A DNA stretch of 64,000 nt from an uncultured Eubacteriales bacterium (GCA_900316715.1 ONEC01000001.1:1-64000), one strand, 5' to 3'. Counted from the stretch's first letter, positions 1 to 8,963 are shown. Numbers and translations: made by a program. Notes: generated by a model not told the origin, from the sequence alone.

Positions 1-36
1 AAAAAAGAAGCCTATACCAAATGTCTTGGTACAGGC
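1..36 (-). terminator. Rho-independent terminator of the TetR/ABC operon
   Basis: On the minus strand an 11-bp stem (10-20 with 26-36, one G-U pair, 5-nt loop) is followed by TTCTTTTTT. It lies about 85 bp after the stop of the permease gene and so ends the tetR-ABC transcript. Confidence 0.85.
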
Positions 37-119
37 CTCTCTATCTCACCTGAAACTATTAATACATTATCACCTGACTTTACAAGTCATGTATCAACTG
101 ACAAGTATGGTGATTACAT

Positions 120-2852
120 TTACTCTCTGTTCTTCAGTACCTCTGCCGGAGTAAATCTGTTCAATCTTCTTACCAGCAGTGAGTTGATTACGAAGTACAG
201 AACAAGGATCACTATGTATGCCACAATATAAAATGTAATCGGCGTATCCAGATTCATTCCGCAGGCCGCATTTGAGATCATGAACGGAAACAGCTTATTC
301 ATAATGTACTTCGAAAGCGGCAGGCATATAAGCGCGCCTATGGCTACGACATAGAAGTTTCCGTCAAGATAAAGCTTTCTTATCTCCTTACGCTGATAAC
401 CGAACACCTTGATGAGTGATATGTTGTATGCGCTTCTGTCTATCATAACTTTCATCATAAGGTACATTACCACGCAGAATATTATGATCGATGCAAAGCT
501 TATGGTATAGACCATCGGCATCATCAGGCTTACAAAGATTGATGATCCCTTTACAATGTCCTCTTTGGATGTGGTTGCATAAACTCTGCCCGGATCTATA
601 TCAATCTCCTTATCGGTAAAGAGCACATTATAATAATCATCGGATTCGCTCATCATGTCACGCATTTCATCTATGTCCATAAACACATAATATCCCGATG
701 CATACTTATAAATCTCTTTAACCGAAAATGCGTACTTAAGTTCTTTCTCTTCATCTGAAACCACAAACTCATCACCTTCGGAGAGACCGAATTTTTCGGC
801 AAATGCAGACGATATGATGACATCCGTCTTGCTCTTTTCCGGCTTTATATCAAAGTACGGATTATCCTCCTCGATTCCGAGAAGCGTTACATCGAAACTG
901 AATCCAAATGTACTCTTCTTGCAGGTATAAGCATAGGCCTGTTCTGTATCCTTCGGTGCTTCCTCTTCCGGATATTTCAGCGTATACATATATCCAAACT
1001 TTGTATCTTCCTCATAATCATTTGCGATATTTACACAAAGCGTATAACAGTTCACCGCGATCATGAATACCAGAAGCGATAAGAACATACCAAGAACAAC
1101 TGCCAGCGTTGAACGCATTTCCCTAAACATCTGTCTTATCCTGAAAGCTGATATAAACTTCATGCCCTTCAGGTTGATATTCTTTATCCTGCTCTGCTTA
1201 TTCTCGTTTCTGATAAGCGACAAGGCCGTTCTGTTCAGCTTGCTTCTGATGACCAGTACATTTACTATGATTGCTATGATCGGCGGACATACCACCGAAT
1301 AGATCCAAAGATAATACGGTACGCTGAAACCGAATTTCGGTATAGAAAAATAACTGTATGAGCTTTCTGCGATCATCGGCGCCATTATACCTGTCGAAGC
1401 TGCAAGAGCACCCACAAGGCCAGCGATAAATGTAACCACCACCGGAAGAGTTATATAGTGCAGCAGCAGGTCGTTCTTTGTAACGCCCATGGAGTAAAGA
1501 GTTCCGATGATGCTGCTTTCGCTCTCGATGGAATGAACCACGAATACCGAGATGACATACGCCAGCAGTACGAAGATGACTATACCCGCGATCATGCCGA
1601 CTTCGATATCGACAAACTTATCGCCCTTTGTCGCAAAGATTCTCGGATTATCCCCCTGCTTGAGGAACATGGTAAGATTTGATAATTCGAAATCAAACTC
1701 CTTCAGTGCGTCATCCACTGCTTCATCCAGATCCTTCACGCCATCGGACATGTCGTCCAGACCGTCATAGAGTTCATCTACGCCATCTGTATAATCCTTA
1801 AGTCCGTCCTTATATTCCTTAAGGTCCTGCAGCTGTTTCTTTGTATCTTTAAGAGCATCCTTCATAGCTGGAACCGGGGAAGCGTCTATCACTTCATCCA
1901 GCTTACTTTCGAAGTTGCTTTCCGTTAGTTCCACATCTATACCGTAACTCTTAAGTGTATTTGTTGTCTGTTCCAGATACGAATCGAAGATATCCGATGT
2001 TGCGTCATTTATATCTTCGTTGTTTTCCGAAAGTTCATCCAATCCGTCTCTTACATCTTCCGTTGCTTCGCGAAGATCCTTTACCGCATCACAAAGTTCA
2101 TCCTCAACGCCGCCGGTTCTGTCCCAATACTCTTGAAACAGTTCGTCATCTACCTGAGTTGATTCTATCTTCAGACCCTTCAGATAATCCTTCAGTTCTT
2201 TATCTGTCCTTCCATTGCCCAGCTTATACGAATAGAGATAGGTTTCGGACTTCTGCGCATTTCCTGATCTTCCGAACTCCTCATATGCTTCGTCCGTGAT
2301 AAAAATAAGTCCGAAATTTTTTGAGTTACATGATGCATCGGAGATTTCTTTATAAGGTCCGTCATAATCGGATACTACTCCGATACCGGAAACCTTATAT
2401 ATTTTTCCCGCAATTGTAAGGTCGTCTCCGACAGAAAGATCATGCTCTTCGGCATATCTTTTTTCCACTACCAGCTCTGTGCCGTCCGTAGGTGCATTTC
2501 CTTCTATGTAATGAATCTTATTGATATTCTTACGCACCTTGAACAGTCTTACCGTCCCGTCCTCTTCAGCCGACATCTGATAATCGAAATAGAACTGCTC
2601 TTCTATATCGATTCCCATTTCGAAAATGCCTTCTTTGTCCTTTGAAGAAAGAGGAACAAACACTTCAAATTCTCCATCTTCAAGATTGGTCTCTTCAGCC
2701 ATGTCGACGGTTCCTCTTGAAAGGGTTTCGCCGTTGCCGACTATGGTTACAACAAGAAAGATTCCCATTGTAATCAGCAGACCCAGAGCAAAATATCTGA
2801 AGAAGTTATGCCCCAGATCTCTTAAAACTCTTTTTCTAAGTACTCTCTGCAT
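120..2852 (-). CDS. ABC transporter permease, FtsX/MacB type (910 aa)
   Basis: Membrane subunit of an ABC exporter encoded with the ATPase just upstream. I see one N-terminal membrane segment (about residues 17-40), a long extracellular region that turns into a heptad-rich Asp/Leu/Asp coiled coil (about 255-395), three membrane segments (about 425-550), a fourth near 585, a second extracellular domain and three C-terminal segments. This two-FtsX-domain plan is typical of 800-1100 aa Firmicute permeases linked to peptide or lipid export. The ATPase stop codon and this ATG are one base apart (TAAGATG), with the Shine-Dalgarno GGAGG inside the ATPase end, so translation is coupled. The substrate cannot be read from sequence; TetR control suggests a toxic or membrane-active compound. 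Confidence 0.9.
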   Translation of the reverse strand: MQRVLRKRVLRDLGHNFFRYFALGLLITMGIFLVVTIVGNGETLSRGTVDMAEETNLEDGEFEVFVPLSSKDKEGIFEMGIDIEEQFYFDYQMSAEEDGTVRLFKVRKNINKIHYIEGNAPTDGTELVVEKRYAEEHDLSVGDDLTIAGKIYKVSGIGVVSDYDGPYKEISDASCNSKNFGLIFITDEAYEEFGRSGNAQKSETYLYSYKLGNGRTDKELKDYLKGLKIESTQVDDELFQEYWDRTGGVEDELCDAVKDLREATEDVRDGLDELSENNEDINDATSDIFDSYLEQTTNTLKSYGIDVELTESNFESKLDEVIDASPVPAMKDALKDTKKQLQDLKEYKDGLKDYTDGVDELYDGLDDMSDGVKDLDEAVDDALKEFDFELSNLTMFLKQGDNPRIFATKGDKFVDIEVGMIAGIVIFVLLAYVISVFVVHSIESESSIIGTLYSMGVTKNDLLLHYITLPVVVTFIAGLVGALAASTGIMAPMIAESSYSYFSIPKFGFSVPYYLWIYSVVCPPIIAIIVNVLVIRSKLNRTALSLIRNENKQSRIKNINLKGMKFISAFRIRQMFREMRSTLAVVLGMFLSLLVFMIAVNCYTLCVNIANDYEEDTKFGYMYTLKYPEEEAPKDTEQAYAYTCKKSTFGFSFDVTLLGIEEDNPYFDIKPEKSKTDVIISSAFAEKFGLSEGDEFVVSDEEKELKYAFSVKEIYKYASGYYVFMDIDEMRDMMSESDDYYNVLFTDKEIDIDPGRVYATTSKEDIVKGSSIFVSLMMPMVYTISFASIIIFCVVMYLMMKVMIDRSAYNISLIKVFGYQRKEIRKLYLDGNFYVVAIGALICLPLSKYIMNKLFPFMISNAACGMNLDTPITFYIVAYIVILVLYFVINSLLVRRLNRFTPAEVLKNRE

Positions 2853-2853
2853 C

Positions 2854-3555
2854 TTATAAATCCTCCAGTTCTGCGGCCGGGATCTTTGTCTCGTTCACAT
2901 AGTTCTTGGATATCTCTCCGTCCTTCAGATATATAACGTGATCCACCATATTTTTGATAGAATTGTTATGAGTTACGATAAGCATCGTTGTACCGTATTC
3001 CTTATTGATACGCTCCATAAGCATCAGGATATCTCTGGAAGTCTTTGAATCAAGTGCGCCTGTCGGCTCGTCACACAGAAGAAGCTTCGGGTTCTTTATA
3101 AGTGCTCTGGCTATGGCACATCTCTGCTGCTGTCCTCCTGAAAGCTGTGAAGGGAACTTATTCTGATGCTCCGTAAGTCCCAGGATTTCCAGCAGCTCAT
3201 TCATATCTAGCGGGCTGCGTGTCAGATATTCGCACACTTCTATATTTTCTTTAATTGTAAGATTCGGAACCAGGTTATAAAACTGAAAGATAAACCCCAG
3301 GCTCTCTCTTCTGTAATCCGAAAGCTTATCTCCCTTAAGACCTACTATCTCACTTCCGTCAATCTTTATGGAACCTGATTCAACCTCATCCAGTCCTCCG
3401 ATACAATTGAGAAGAGTAGACTTACCGGAACCCGAAGTTCCCTGGATAACACACATCTCTCCCTTTTCAACCCCGACTGAAACTCCCTTTAATACCTGAA
3501 CATAGCTTCCGCCTTCTCCATAGCTCTTCTTGATATTGGATACTTCGACAAACAT
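2854..3555 (-). CDS. ABC transporter ATP-binding protein, MacB/LolD family
   Basis: Cytoplasmic ATPase that powers the FtsX permease downstream. Walker A GTSGSGKST (about residues 39-47), signature LSGGQQQR, Walker B LLLCDEPTGALD and the switch His of VTHNN are all intact. Its 233 aa match the usual 220-250 aa of this family. The ATG is preceded by AGGAGG at a good distance. A TetR-type operator lies 40 bp upstream (3595-3609), so the pair can be repressed separately from the tetR promoter as well as by read-through control. Confidence 0.93.
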   Translation of the reverse strand: MFVEVSNIKKSYGEGGSYVQVLKGVSVGVEKGEMCVIQGTSGSGKSTLLNCIGGLDEVESGSIKIDGSEIVGLKGDKLSDYRRESLGFIFQFYNLVPNLTIKENIEVCEYLTRSPLDMNELLEILGLTEHQNKFPSQLSGGQQQRCAIARALIKNPKLLLCDEPTGALDSKTSRDILMLMERINKEYGTTMLIVTHNNSIKNMVDHVIYLKDGEISKNYVNETKIPAAELEDL

Positions 3556-3594
3556 TTATATTTCCTCCTAAAGTTTAATATGAATATATGTTCA

Positions 3595-3609
3595 CATAAC
3601 ACTGTTATG
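3595..3609. promoter_or_regulatory. TetR operator copy in front of the ABC genes
   Basis: CATAACACTGTTATG is a near-perfect palindrome between tetR and the ATPase gene. It matches both arms of the operator at 4383-4430, so it is a third copy of the same site. I see no convincing -35 box here; the site may act as a roadblock or cover a weak internal promoter. Confidence 0.65.
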
Positions 3610-3655
3610 CTAATGTTATTTTTTTAGGCTTGGATAACTCCAAGCCCGTTCAAAT

Positions 3656-4342
3656 TTATTTTGTTTTTATAACAGCGAACCAGCCGCCTACAATATATGC
3701 CAGCAGTCGCTTCAGCTGCTTTTCAGCTTCCTTCATGTTCTCACAGTGAGTAAATACATGAACGAATATTTCTATCTGGTCGTGTGACATCCAGTGAACG
3801 ATGAACTTATCTTCCTTAGTTACTTCTCTTTTGGTTTTATATCCCTTCATGACCATATACAACTTCATATAGTGAGCCTCAACCATCTCCACTATTTTGT
3901 CAAAATAGTTTTCATAGCGGGATCCCTGAGCCTTTGTTAGAAGAAGATCAAATGCATTCCTATACGTAAACAGAAAATTCACTATCATTCTTGCAATCTG
4001 CATATCGTCATCAAGTTCCAGCGCCTCCACCAGTTTGTCCACGGTTATTTCTTGATCCAACATTCTGTTATCATCTAATTTCTCGCCGTGAAACATATTT
4101 CTGGTAACTTCCATCTCCGCAGAGAAGTGATCCTGCAGAGCCAGCTGCAGCAGACGTATGGGCTCATCTACCAGACTTGCGAAGAGGTCCTCTTTATCCT
4201 TAAAGAAAAAGTAAAGAGCACCGGTAGTAACTCCTGCTTCCTTACAAATATTTCTGAGAGAAGCTTTCATATATCCCTTCTCGGAAAACTCCTTCATGGC
4301 GCATTCCTGAAGTCTTTTCTTTGTTTCCTTTTCGTTATCCAT
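3656..4342 (-). CDS. TetR/AcrR family transcriptional repressor
   Basis: Likely ligand-responsive repressor of its own gene and of the ABC exporter downstream. The N-terminal 55 residues form the typical TetR helix-turn-helix (ASLRNICKEAGVTTGALYFF), preceded by the usual amphipathic helix. The remaining 170 residues are helical and divergent, as expected for the ligand-binding half. Three copies of one palindrome flank the gene, two at its own promoter and one before the exporter, which fits autoregulation plus control of the transporter. The ligand is unknown. Confidence 0.9.
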   Translation of the reverse strand: MDNEKETKKRLQECAMKEFSEKGYMKASLRNICKEAGVTTGALYFFFKDKEDLFASLVDEPIRLLQLALQDHFSAEMEVTRNMFHGEKLDDNRMLDQEITVDKLVEALELDDDMQIARMIVNFLFTYRNAFDLLLTKAQGSRYENYFDKIVEMVEAHYMKLYMVMKGYKTKREVTKEDKFIVHWMSHDQIEIFVHVFTHCENMKEAEKQLKRLLAYIVGGWFAVIKTK

Positions 4343-4382
4343 GGCAATACCCTTGCAGTTTTCAAAAATCTTTTAACAAAAA

Positions 4383-4437
4383 GATAACACCGTTATGTAC
4401 ATGTGGCATTATATACATAACAGTGTTATCTTGTCAA
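4383..4437 (-). promoter_or_regulatory. tetR promoter with paired TetR operators
   Basis: Minus-strand promoter TTGACA (4432-4437), 18-bp spacer, TATAAT (4408-4413). Two 17-bp arms, 4383-4399 and 4414-4430, form an inverted repeat with one mismatch; each arm is itself a near palindrome of the form ATAACACNGTTAT. One arm fills the spacer and the other covers the start point, the classic layout for autorepression. Confidence 0.88.
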
Positions 4438-4450
4438 CTAATTTTTTCTT

Positions 4451-4819
4451 TTATGGGCGCTCTTCGATTGAGACCACCTTATACCCTAGATTCTCAATAG
4501 TTCTTCTTATCTCGCCGTCATCAATTGTTCTTCCTAGTTTAATAATCGCTTCCTGTCTGTCTCCACTGACCTTTGCATTAACGCTGTCCATGCTGTTAAG
4601 GGCATTCTGCACTCTTCTGTTACAGTTTTCGCAGCGCATCCCCTGAATCTTAACTACCTTAGTTGCGATCACATTACTCAGCTTTGCCGGTTTTATCAGC
4701 TTCTCTGAACCTGAGCCGCCGCAGCATCCACCCTCTCCCTTAAAGTGAGGAATTGAATTCTTAACAGCGAAGAATAATATCACCGCCAGAATAATAACTA
4801 TAATTATTGTTGATGTCAT
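4451..4819 (-). CDS. Small membrane-anchored heavy-metal-associated (HMA) domain protein
   Basis: 122 aa. Residues 3-20 form a membrane segment, followed by a Cys/Gly motif GGCCGGSG (about 31-38) like that of FeoB-associated cysteine-rich membrane proteins. An HMA fold (about 50-120) follows, with metal motif MRCENC in the loop after its first strand. Both cysteine sites could hand a soft metal (Cu, Zn or similar) to a partner at the inner membrane face; this is inference from the fold. It is 42 bp downstream of the ZIP transporter and shares its promoter, which supports a shared metal role. The next minus-strand element is the tetR promoter, and I see no terminator between them. Confidence 0.8.
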   Translation of the reverse strand: MTSTIIIVIILAVILFFAVKNSIPHFKGEGGCCGGSGSEKLIKPAKLSNVIATKVVKIQGMRCENCNRRVQNALNSMDSVNAKVSGDRQEAIIKLGRTIDDGEIRRTIENLGYKVVSIEERP

Positions 4820-4861
4820 GTTAATCTCCTGTTTCCCAGATCTTTCCTATGTACGCCTTCA

Positions 4862-5467
4862 TCATCCAAGCGCCACGTCCAGCGCCATCATACATGTGAA
4901 TCCCACCGCAAACATTACAACTCCAATGTTTGAGTGCTCTCCCTCCGACATTTCCGGAATGAGTTCTTCCACAACCACATACAGCATTGCACCTGCTGCA
5001 AAGCTAAGAAGATACGGCATCGCCGGTACTATAAATCCCACAGCAAGAATTGTTAGAAAGCCAAACACCGGCTCCACTGCTCCTGATAGAACTCCATATA
5101 TAAATGCTTTTTTCTTGCTTTTTCCTTCTGCCGCAAGAGGCATCGATATTATGGCACCTTCCGGAAAATTCTGTATCGCAATACCTAGTGAAAGTGCAAG
5201 TGCTGCTCCTGCTGATATATTTGAATTACCTGCCCAGAATCCCACAAATGCAGGCAGGAATGCCAGTCTTCCCATTCCATCTGACTGCTCCATAGCCGGT
5301 ACAAGAAGACTCCATACAGAAGCCGCCACCATGACACCGGAAGCAAATCCGGTAAGTGCACGCTCCACCTGCCGCCCCATCTTATTCTTCATCAGGAAAA
5401 CACAAGCGGATCCCAGAGAAGTCCCAAGGAAAGGGACCATTAATCCTATAAAAATACCGCTATTCAT
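4862..5467 (-). CDS. ZIP family metal transporter (GufA-like)
   Basis: Inner-membrane divalent metal transporter. Seven to eight hydrophobic segments and the ZIP signature in the form QNFPEG (about residues 100-105), with EELIPE in the next helix. The Gln-for-His and Glu-for-His forms are typical of the GufA branch rather than a loss of function. An in-frame ATG lies 14 codons upstream, but the ATG at 5467 has GGAGG six to seven bases before it and gives the usual N-terminus. It is co-transcribed with the HMA protein from a promoter carrying metal-regulator-like repeats. Confidence 0.88.
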   Translation of the reverse strand: MNSGIFIGLMVPFLGTSLGSACVFLMKNKMGRQVERALTGFASGVMVAASVWSLLVPAMEQSDGMGRLAFLPAFVGFWAGNSNISAGAALALSLGIAIQNFPEGAIISMPLAAEGKSKKKAFIYGVLSGAVEPVFGFLTILAVGFIVPAMPYLLSFAAGAMLYVVVEELIPEMSEGEHSNIGVVMFAVGFTCMMALDVALG

Positions 5468-5512
5468 AAGTCCTCCATTTATTATACAATAAGTTTTACT
5501 ATTTTGCACATT

Positions 5513-5576
5513 TCTAACGCTGGTTAGACTTGTTTAATTTAGATACAAAAATATACCACCTGACTATAATTGTCAA
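5513..5576 (-). promoter_or_regulatory. Promoter and metal-type operators of the ZIP-HMA operon
   Basis: Minus promoter TTGACA (5571-5576), 17-bp spacer, TATTTT (5548-5553). Just after the expected start lie two overlapping inverted repeats: TCTAAC-4-GTTAGA (5513-5528) and TTAGAC-TT-GTTTAA (5524-5537, one mismatch). The second resembles DtxR/MntR-family sites, which suggests metal-dependent repression. Confidence 0.65.
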
Positions 5577-5582
5577 GTGGTA
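5547..5582 (-). terminator. Terminator of the DUF1294 operon, overlapping the ZIP promoter
   Basis: Eleven-base-pair stem (5554-5564 with 5572-5582, one G-U pair), 7-nt loop, then TATTTTT on the minus strand. It ends the GH25-DUF3737-SGNH-DUF1294 transcript. The stem contains the TTGACA of the next operon. Confidence 0.75.
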
Positions 5583-5595
5583 CAATCATGAAATA

Positions 5596-5880
5596 TTATA
5601 TTCTATAAAAATAAAATATTACCACTGCAGCTGCCACATGCATCACAAATATCAGCGGCATGAATACTACAAAATACCAGTGCTTTGTCTTATGGCGGAA
5701 CAGATACATTCCTGCCCAGGTTCCCAGACTTCCGCCGATAATACTAAAGAGAAAAAGCGTTTTCTCTGGGATTCTCCAGGCTCCGCTTTTTGCCTTTGCC
5801 TTATCCATTCCCATTGCCGCAAGTCCCACGACATTCATAACTGCAAGATATATGATGACTATCCACAATATGTTATGCAT
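5596..5880 (-). CDS. DUF1294 family small membrane protein
   Basis: About 94 aa with three to four hydrophobic segments and the DUF1294 pattern: MDKAKAKSGAWRIPEKTL, then GGSLGTWAGMYLFRHKTKH. Function of the family is unknown. The upstream stop TAG, a possible GTG at 5883 and the ATG at 5880 overlap as TAGTGATG, so this gene is translationally coupled to the SGNH hydrolase. I chose the ATG. Confidence 0.82.
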   Translation of the reverse strand: MHNILWIVIIYLAVMNVVGLAAMGMDKAKAKSGAWRIPEKTLFLFSIIGGSLGTWAGMYLFRHKTKHWYFVVFMPLIFVMHVAAAVVIFYFYRI

Positions 5881-5882
5881 CA

Positions 5883-6833
5883 CTAGAACCCGATCTTTCG
5901 AATCTCTTCTACAAGATTTCTTCCATAAACCTCAGTTCCGAGGCAGTTTGGATGAAGATTATCCAGATAATACTCTTCAAGATGAGGAACCAGCTTAAAG
6001 CCTTCAACAACACGTATGTTCTTATACTTAGAAACTATTCTTTTTATATCTTCACAGAAACGGATAAGTGTTGGAAGTCCATCCTCAGAATCGCCTCTCC
6101 ATAATGGAGTTATACAGAGAATAGGAATATCCTCTCCATATATTCCGATCAGTGTATCGTAGTACTCTTCTACGACCTGTGGTGCATTTTCATCACCATA
6201 CTGATTTGTTCCAAGGGCAACGATGATCTTATCCGGATTATATCCCTCCATCTTCATCAGAGATTTCTTGTCATATACATAACCTCCGATTCCCTGATTC
6301 AGGATATCATAATTAAGGATTCTGTTAGCAACACTTACGTAAGTCTGGCTTGATCTGAGCGGGCCGTAACCCTGTGTGATAGAATCGCCCAGCCAGAGAA
6401 CCTTCTCGTTCTTTGGAATCGGTTCATATGCTGCATCTATATCAAAGTTCTTAACCAGAATAGTTGCATCAGCAGGAAGATATATCGTCACATTCTTCTT
6501 TCCTTCAGGAAGATTCCAGCTGATACTTCCCTCCATGTCAAGTCCCTTGAGGTATACAATTTCTGTAGCAAGTCCGTCTACGACAAGCTCTATTGAATCC
6601 TCCGAACATTTCCAGATAAGCTTATAATCAAAGGATACCTTTGATGCCTCTGTTGTAAACTCAATGGTCTTAGCGGAAGATGCATCACATCTTTCAAACC
6701 ACATAAGAAATGCTTTCTCAAAATATTCCATCTGCGGCTTTGTATACTGGTTTGCCTTTAAGTAACCATCCTCTGTCTCTTCAAAGTACAGAGCTCCGCA
6801 GTATATCTTCTTTAATTCCTCGTTAGTTAACAT
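5883..6833 (-). CDS. SGNH/GDSL-family hydrolase (likely carbohydrate or lipid esterase)
   Basis: 316 aa. The first 135 residues are a beta-rich accessory domain; the catalytic part begins with LWLGDSITQG (block I Ser, about residue 150), then GGYVYDK (block II), ALGTNQYG (block III) and DNLHPN (block V with catalytic Asp and His). No signal peptide is seen, so it acts in the cytoplasm or is released by another route. Deacetylation of a sugar is the common activity of this architecture, but the substrate is not shown. GGAGG precedes the ATG. It lies in an operon with a lysozyme and a beta-helix protein. Confidence 0.85.
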   Translation of the reverse strand: MLTNEELKKIYCGALYFEETEDGYLKANQYTKPQMEYFEKAFLMWFERCDASSAKTIEFTTEASKVSFDYKLIWKCSEDSIELVVDGLATEIVYLKGLDMEGSISWNLPEGKKNVTIYLPADATILVKNFDIDAAYEPIPKNEKVLWLGDSITQGYGPLRSSQTYVSVANRILNYDILNQGIGGYVYDKKSLMKMEGYNPDKIIVALGTNQYGDENAPQVVEEYYDTLIGIYGEDIPILCITPLWRGDSEDGLPTLIRFCEDIKRIVSKYKNIRVVEGFKLVPHLEEYYLDNLHPNCLGTEVYGRNLVEEIRKIGF

Positions 6834-6851
6834 TATGTCATTTCCTCCAGA

Positions 6852-7685
6852 TTAATATATTTCGATTTTCGCAGCAGCTTCCGGATCATCCATGATCACT
6901 TCATCCACGTGCTGCACGCGGATTATGCCGCTCTTCGGATTCTTTATGCTTATGACACTGCTCTTAACCTCAGCATCCACATCCGATTTCTCAAAAGCAA
7001 GATCAGCATCTTCCATACGACAGTTGATAAGTTTAAGGTTTCTGCAATAACATAACGGCTGTGTACCGATTATCGTGCAGTTGATAAACTCAACGTTCTC
7101 ACAGTACCATGCCAGATATTCTCCCTTCACGTAACTGTCCCGAACCACCACATTCTTTGCATGCCAGAAGGCATCCTTTGTATCAAATTTGCAGTTTACG
7201 AATTCAGAATCAGATATATATTGAAATGAATACTTACCCTTCATTCGTACATTTTCAAACTTAAGCCCTGAAGACCTCATCATAAAGTATTCGCTCTCAG
7301 CTGAAGAGTCTGTCATGTTTATTCCCGTGACCGACCATCCGAATTCCGGTGATACTATATCAGAATTCTTTATCACAACATCATGACATTCCCTAAGCCC
7401 TTTTATTCCGTGCATTCTGGTATTATCAATTTCAATATCACCTGAATACCAGAGTGCTGCTCGGCAGAGCTCTGTCATATCACAGTCTTCAATATATACA
7501 TTTTCATCATGCCAGAAGGGATATCTCAGATTAAAGAAAGATTTCCTTACTGTGATATTCTTACTTTCCTTCATGGCGCTTTCGCCATCTGCAGGTCCGT
7601 CAAACCGGCAGTTTATAACCTCTATACCATCACTGCCATAGAGTGCTCTTTCCTCCTCAAAGGTTCTATTCTCATATATCATCAT
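6852..7685 (-). CDS. DUF3737 family right-handed beta-helix protein
   Basis: About 277 aa after start correction. The protein is a series of short strand repeats of the form xxNCxxxxxxx-aromatic (for example VEFINCTIIGTQPLCYC), which predicts a right-handed beta-helix. It matches the DUF3737 family of gut Firmicutes, whose function is unknown. A start 45 codons upstream would run into the GH25 gene; the ATG at 7685 has GGAGG nine bases before it and begins with the family pattern IYENRTFEEERALYG. No signal peptide. Confidence 0.82.
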   Translation of the reverse strand: MMIYENRTFEEERALYGSDGIEVINCRFDGPADGESAMKESKNITVRKSFFNLRYPFWHDENVYIEDCDMTELCRAALWYSGDIEIDNTRMHGIKGLRECHDVVIKNSDIVSPEFGWSVTGINMTDSSAESEYFMMRSSGLKFENVRMKGKYSFQYISDSEFVNCKFDTKDAFWHAKNVVVRDSYVKGEYLAWYCENVEFINCTIIGTQPLCYCRNLKLINCRMEDADLAFEKSDVDAEVKSSVISIKNPKSGIIRVQHVDEVIMDDPEAAAKIEIY

Positions 7686-7690
7686 AAAGG

Positions 7691-8905
7691 CTAATCCTCC
7701 AGATATAACACATCCAGATCTACTGCACCGTTTATTCCATCGATGCGTCCGTTTGAAGAATGCTGCCACATAAAGTACTTTCCTGTATAACCCGTTGATG
7801 ATACGTAGTGAGCCAGCCATATCGGACGGTCACTTTCATTAGTCCATGTATTTTCCAGGAAATTCTTGCTGCTATAAAGGCATGCGGAGTAACCTCTTGC
7901 TTCTACTCCGTTTGCAAAGGCTTCATAGCATTTATTTATGTCATACAGGTTCATCCCGTAATCTTCAAAGTTATTCCAGTCTTCCCAGTCATAAGCTATA
8001 GGAAGGTCAAGGGTTTCATCATCCAGAACTCCCATCAGATACTTAACGCTTGCTGCTGCCTCTTCCGGAGAACCGTCCTCTGCATGCCAGTATACGCCGA
8101 CCTTCAGTCCTGCCGCCTTAGCACCTGCGATATTTTGCTTATAATATCTGTCTGTATAATACTCGCCCTCATCATATCCGCCGAGTCTCATATATACAAA
8201 TTCACATCCGGCAGCTTTAACCTTTTCGAAGTCTACCGTCTCCTGCCATCTGGATATGTCGATACCCACACTTGTCTTATCTGTCTTATAAGTCTCTATA
8301 AACTTTGAGAAGTCCTCTCCTCCTGCAGGAACACTTCCGCCACCGCCGCCTGAATTATCTGACGGAGCCTTCTCTTCTATCTGAACTTCCATATCCTTCG
8401 AAGTTGTATGTCCTGCATCATCAGTAAGAATTACTCTGACCGGATATGTTCCTTCTGTAAATATATCAATGTTTCCATCCACCTTGATGTCCACATCCCT
8501 ATCCACATCATCTGCATAACCAACGTACTTATGAATGTCAAAAACTTCTCCAAGAGGTGCTGTTGGAGAAGCATTAAATATCATAAAAAACGGAGCTTTC
8601 TCATCCTTCAGATTGGAATCTGTTTTTGCCTTCTCCACTGCCTCGGTCTTTTCTTCAGTTGTTGCTTCAGTAGTCGCTTCAGTGGTCGCTTCGGTTGTTG
8701 CTTCCGTTGTCTCTTCTTCAGTAGTCGCCTTAGTGGTTGCTTCGGTAGTAGCATGAGTTATAGGCTCTGTGATTGTTACTACCTCCTCTTCCTCTTTTCC
8801 TCGTCCAAACATATCCGGGAACAGGAAGAATAAAACCGCTCCGACGAAACCTACTACAAGAAGAATCTCTCCCAGTGTCGCAAGTACTTTCTTTAAAATA
8901 TCCAT
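7691..8905 (-). CDS. Membrane-anchored GH25 lysozyme with Thr/Glu repeat linker
   Basis: About 404 aa from the ATG at 8905 (a TTG six codons upstream is possible). N-terminal membrane segment (about 5-28), a linker made of TTEA repeats (about 45-90), an Ig-like domain of the type seen in surface proteins (about 100-180), a Gly/Ser hinge, then a GH25 muramidase domain (about 205-404) with GIDISRWQ and the acidic pair in AYDWEDW. It should cleave peptidoglycan outside the membrane while tethered to it. The repeat DNA is nearly identical unit to unit and may vary in number between strains. Confidence 0.9.
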   Translation of the reverse strand: MDILKKVLATLGEILLVVGFVGAVLFFLFPDMFGRGKEEEEVVTITEPITHATTEATTKATTEEETTEATTEATTEATTEATTEEKTEAVEKAKTDSNLKDEKAPFFMIFNASPTAPLGEVFDIHKYVGYADDVDRDVDIKVDGNIDIFTEGTYPVRVILTDDAGHTTSKDMEVQIEEKAPSDNSGGGGGSVPAGGEDFSKFIETYKTDKTSVGIDISRWQETVDFEKVKAAGCEFVYMRLGGYDEGEYYTDRYYKQNIAGAKAAGLKVGVYWHAEDGSPEEAAASVKYLMGVLDDETLDLPIAYDWEDWNNFEDYGMNLYDINKCYEAFANGVEARGYSACLYSSKNFLENTWTNESDRPIWLAHYVSSTGYTGKYFMWQHSSNGRIDGINGAVDLDVLYLED

Positions 8906-8963
8906 ACAAACTAAATCTCTCAAATATTTTTTGCTGCTGAATAGTATTATAAATCAGCTGCAG

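Noticed and set aside
8535..8756. Plus-strand frame of SVVA repeats
   Set aside because: Antisense image of the TTEA repeat linker of the GH25 gene.
8923..8963. GCAGCTGA/TCAGCAGC hairpin between GntR and GH25 genes as a terminator
   Set aside because: One mismatch, 13-nt loop and no T-run on the minus strand.
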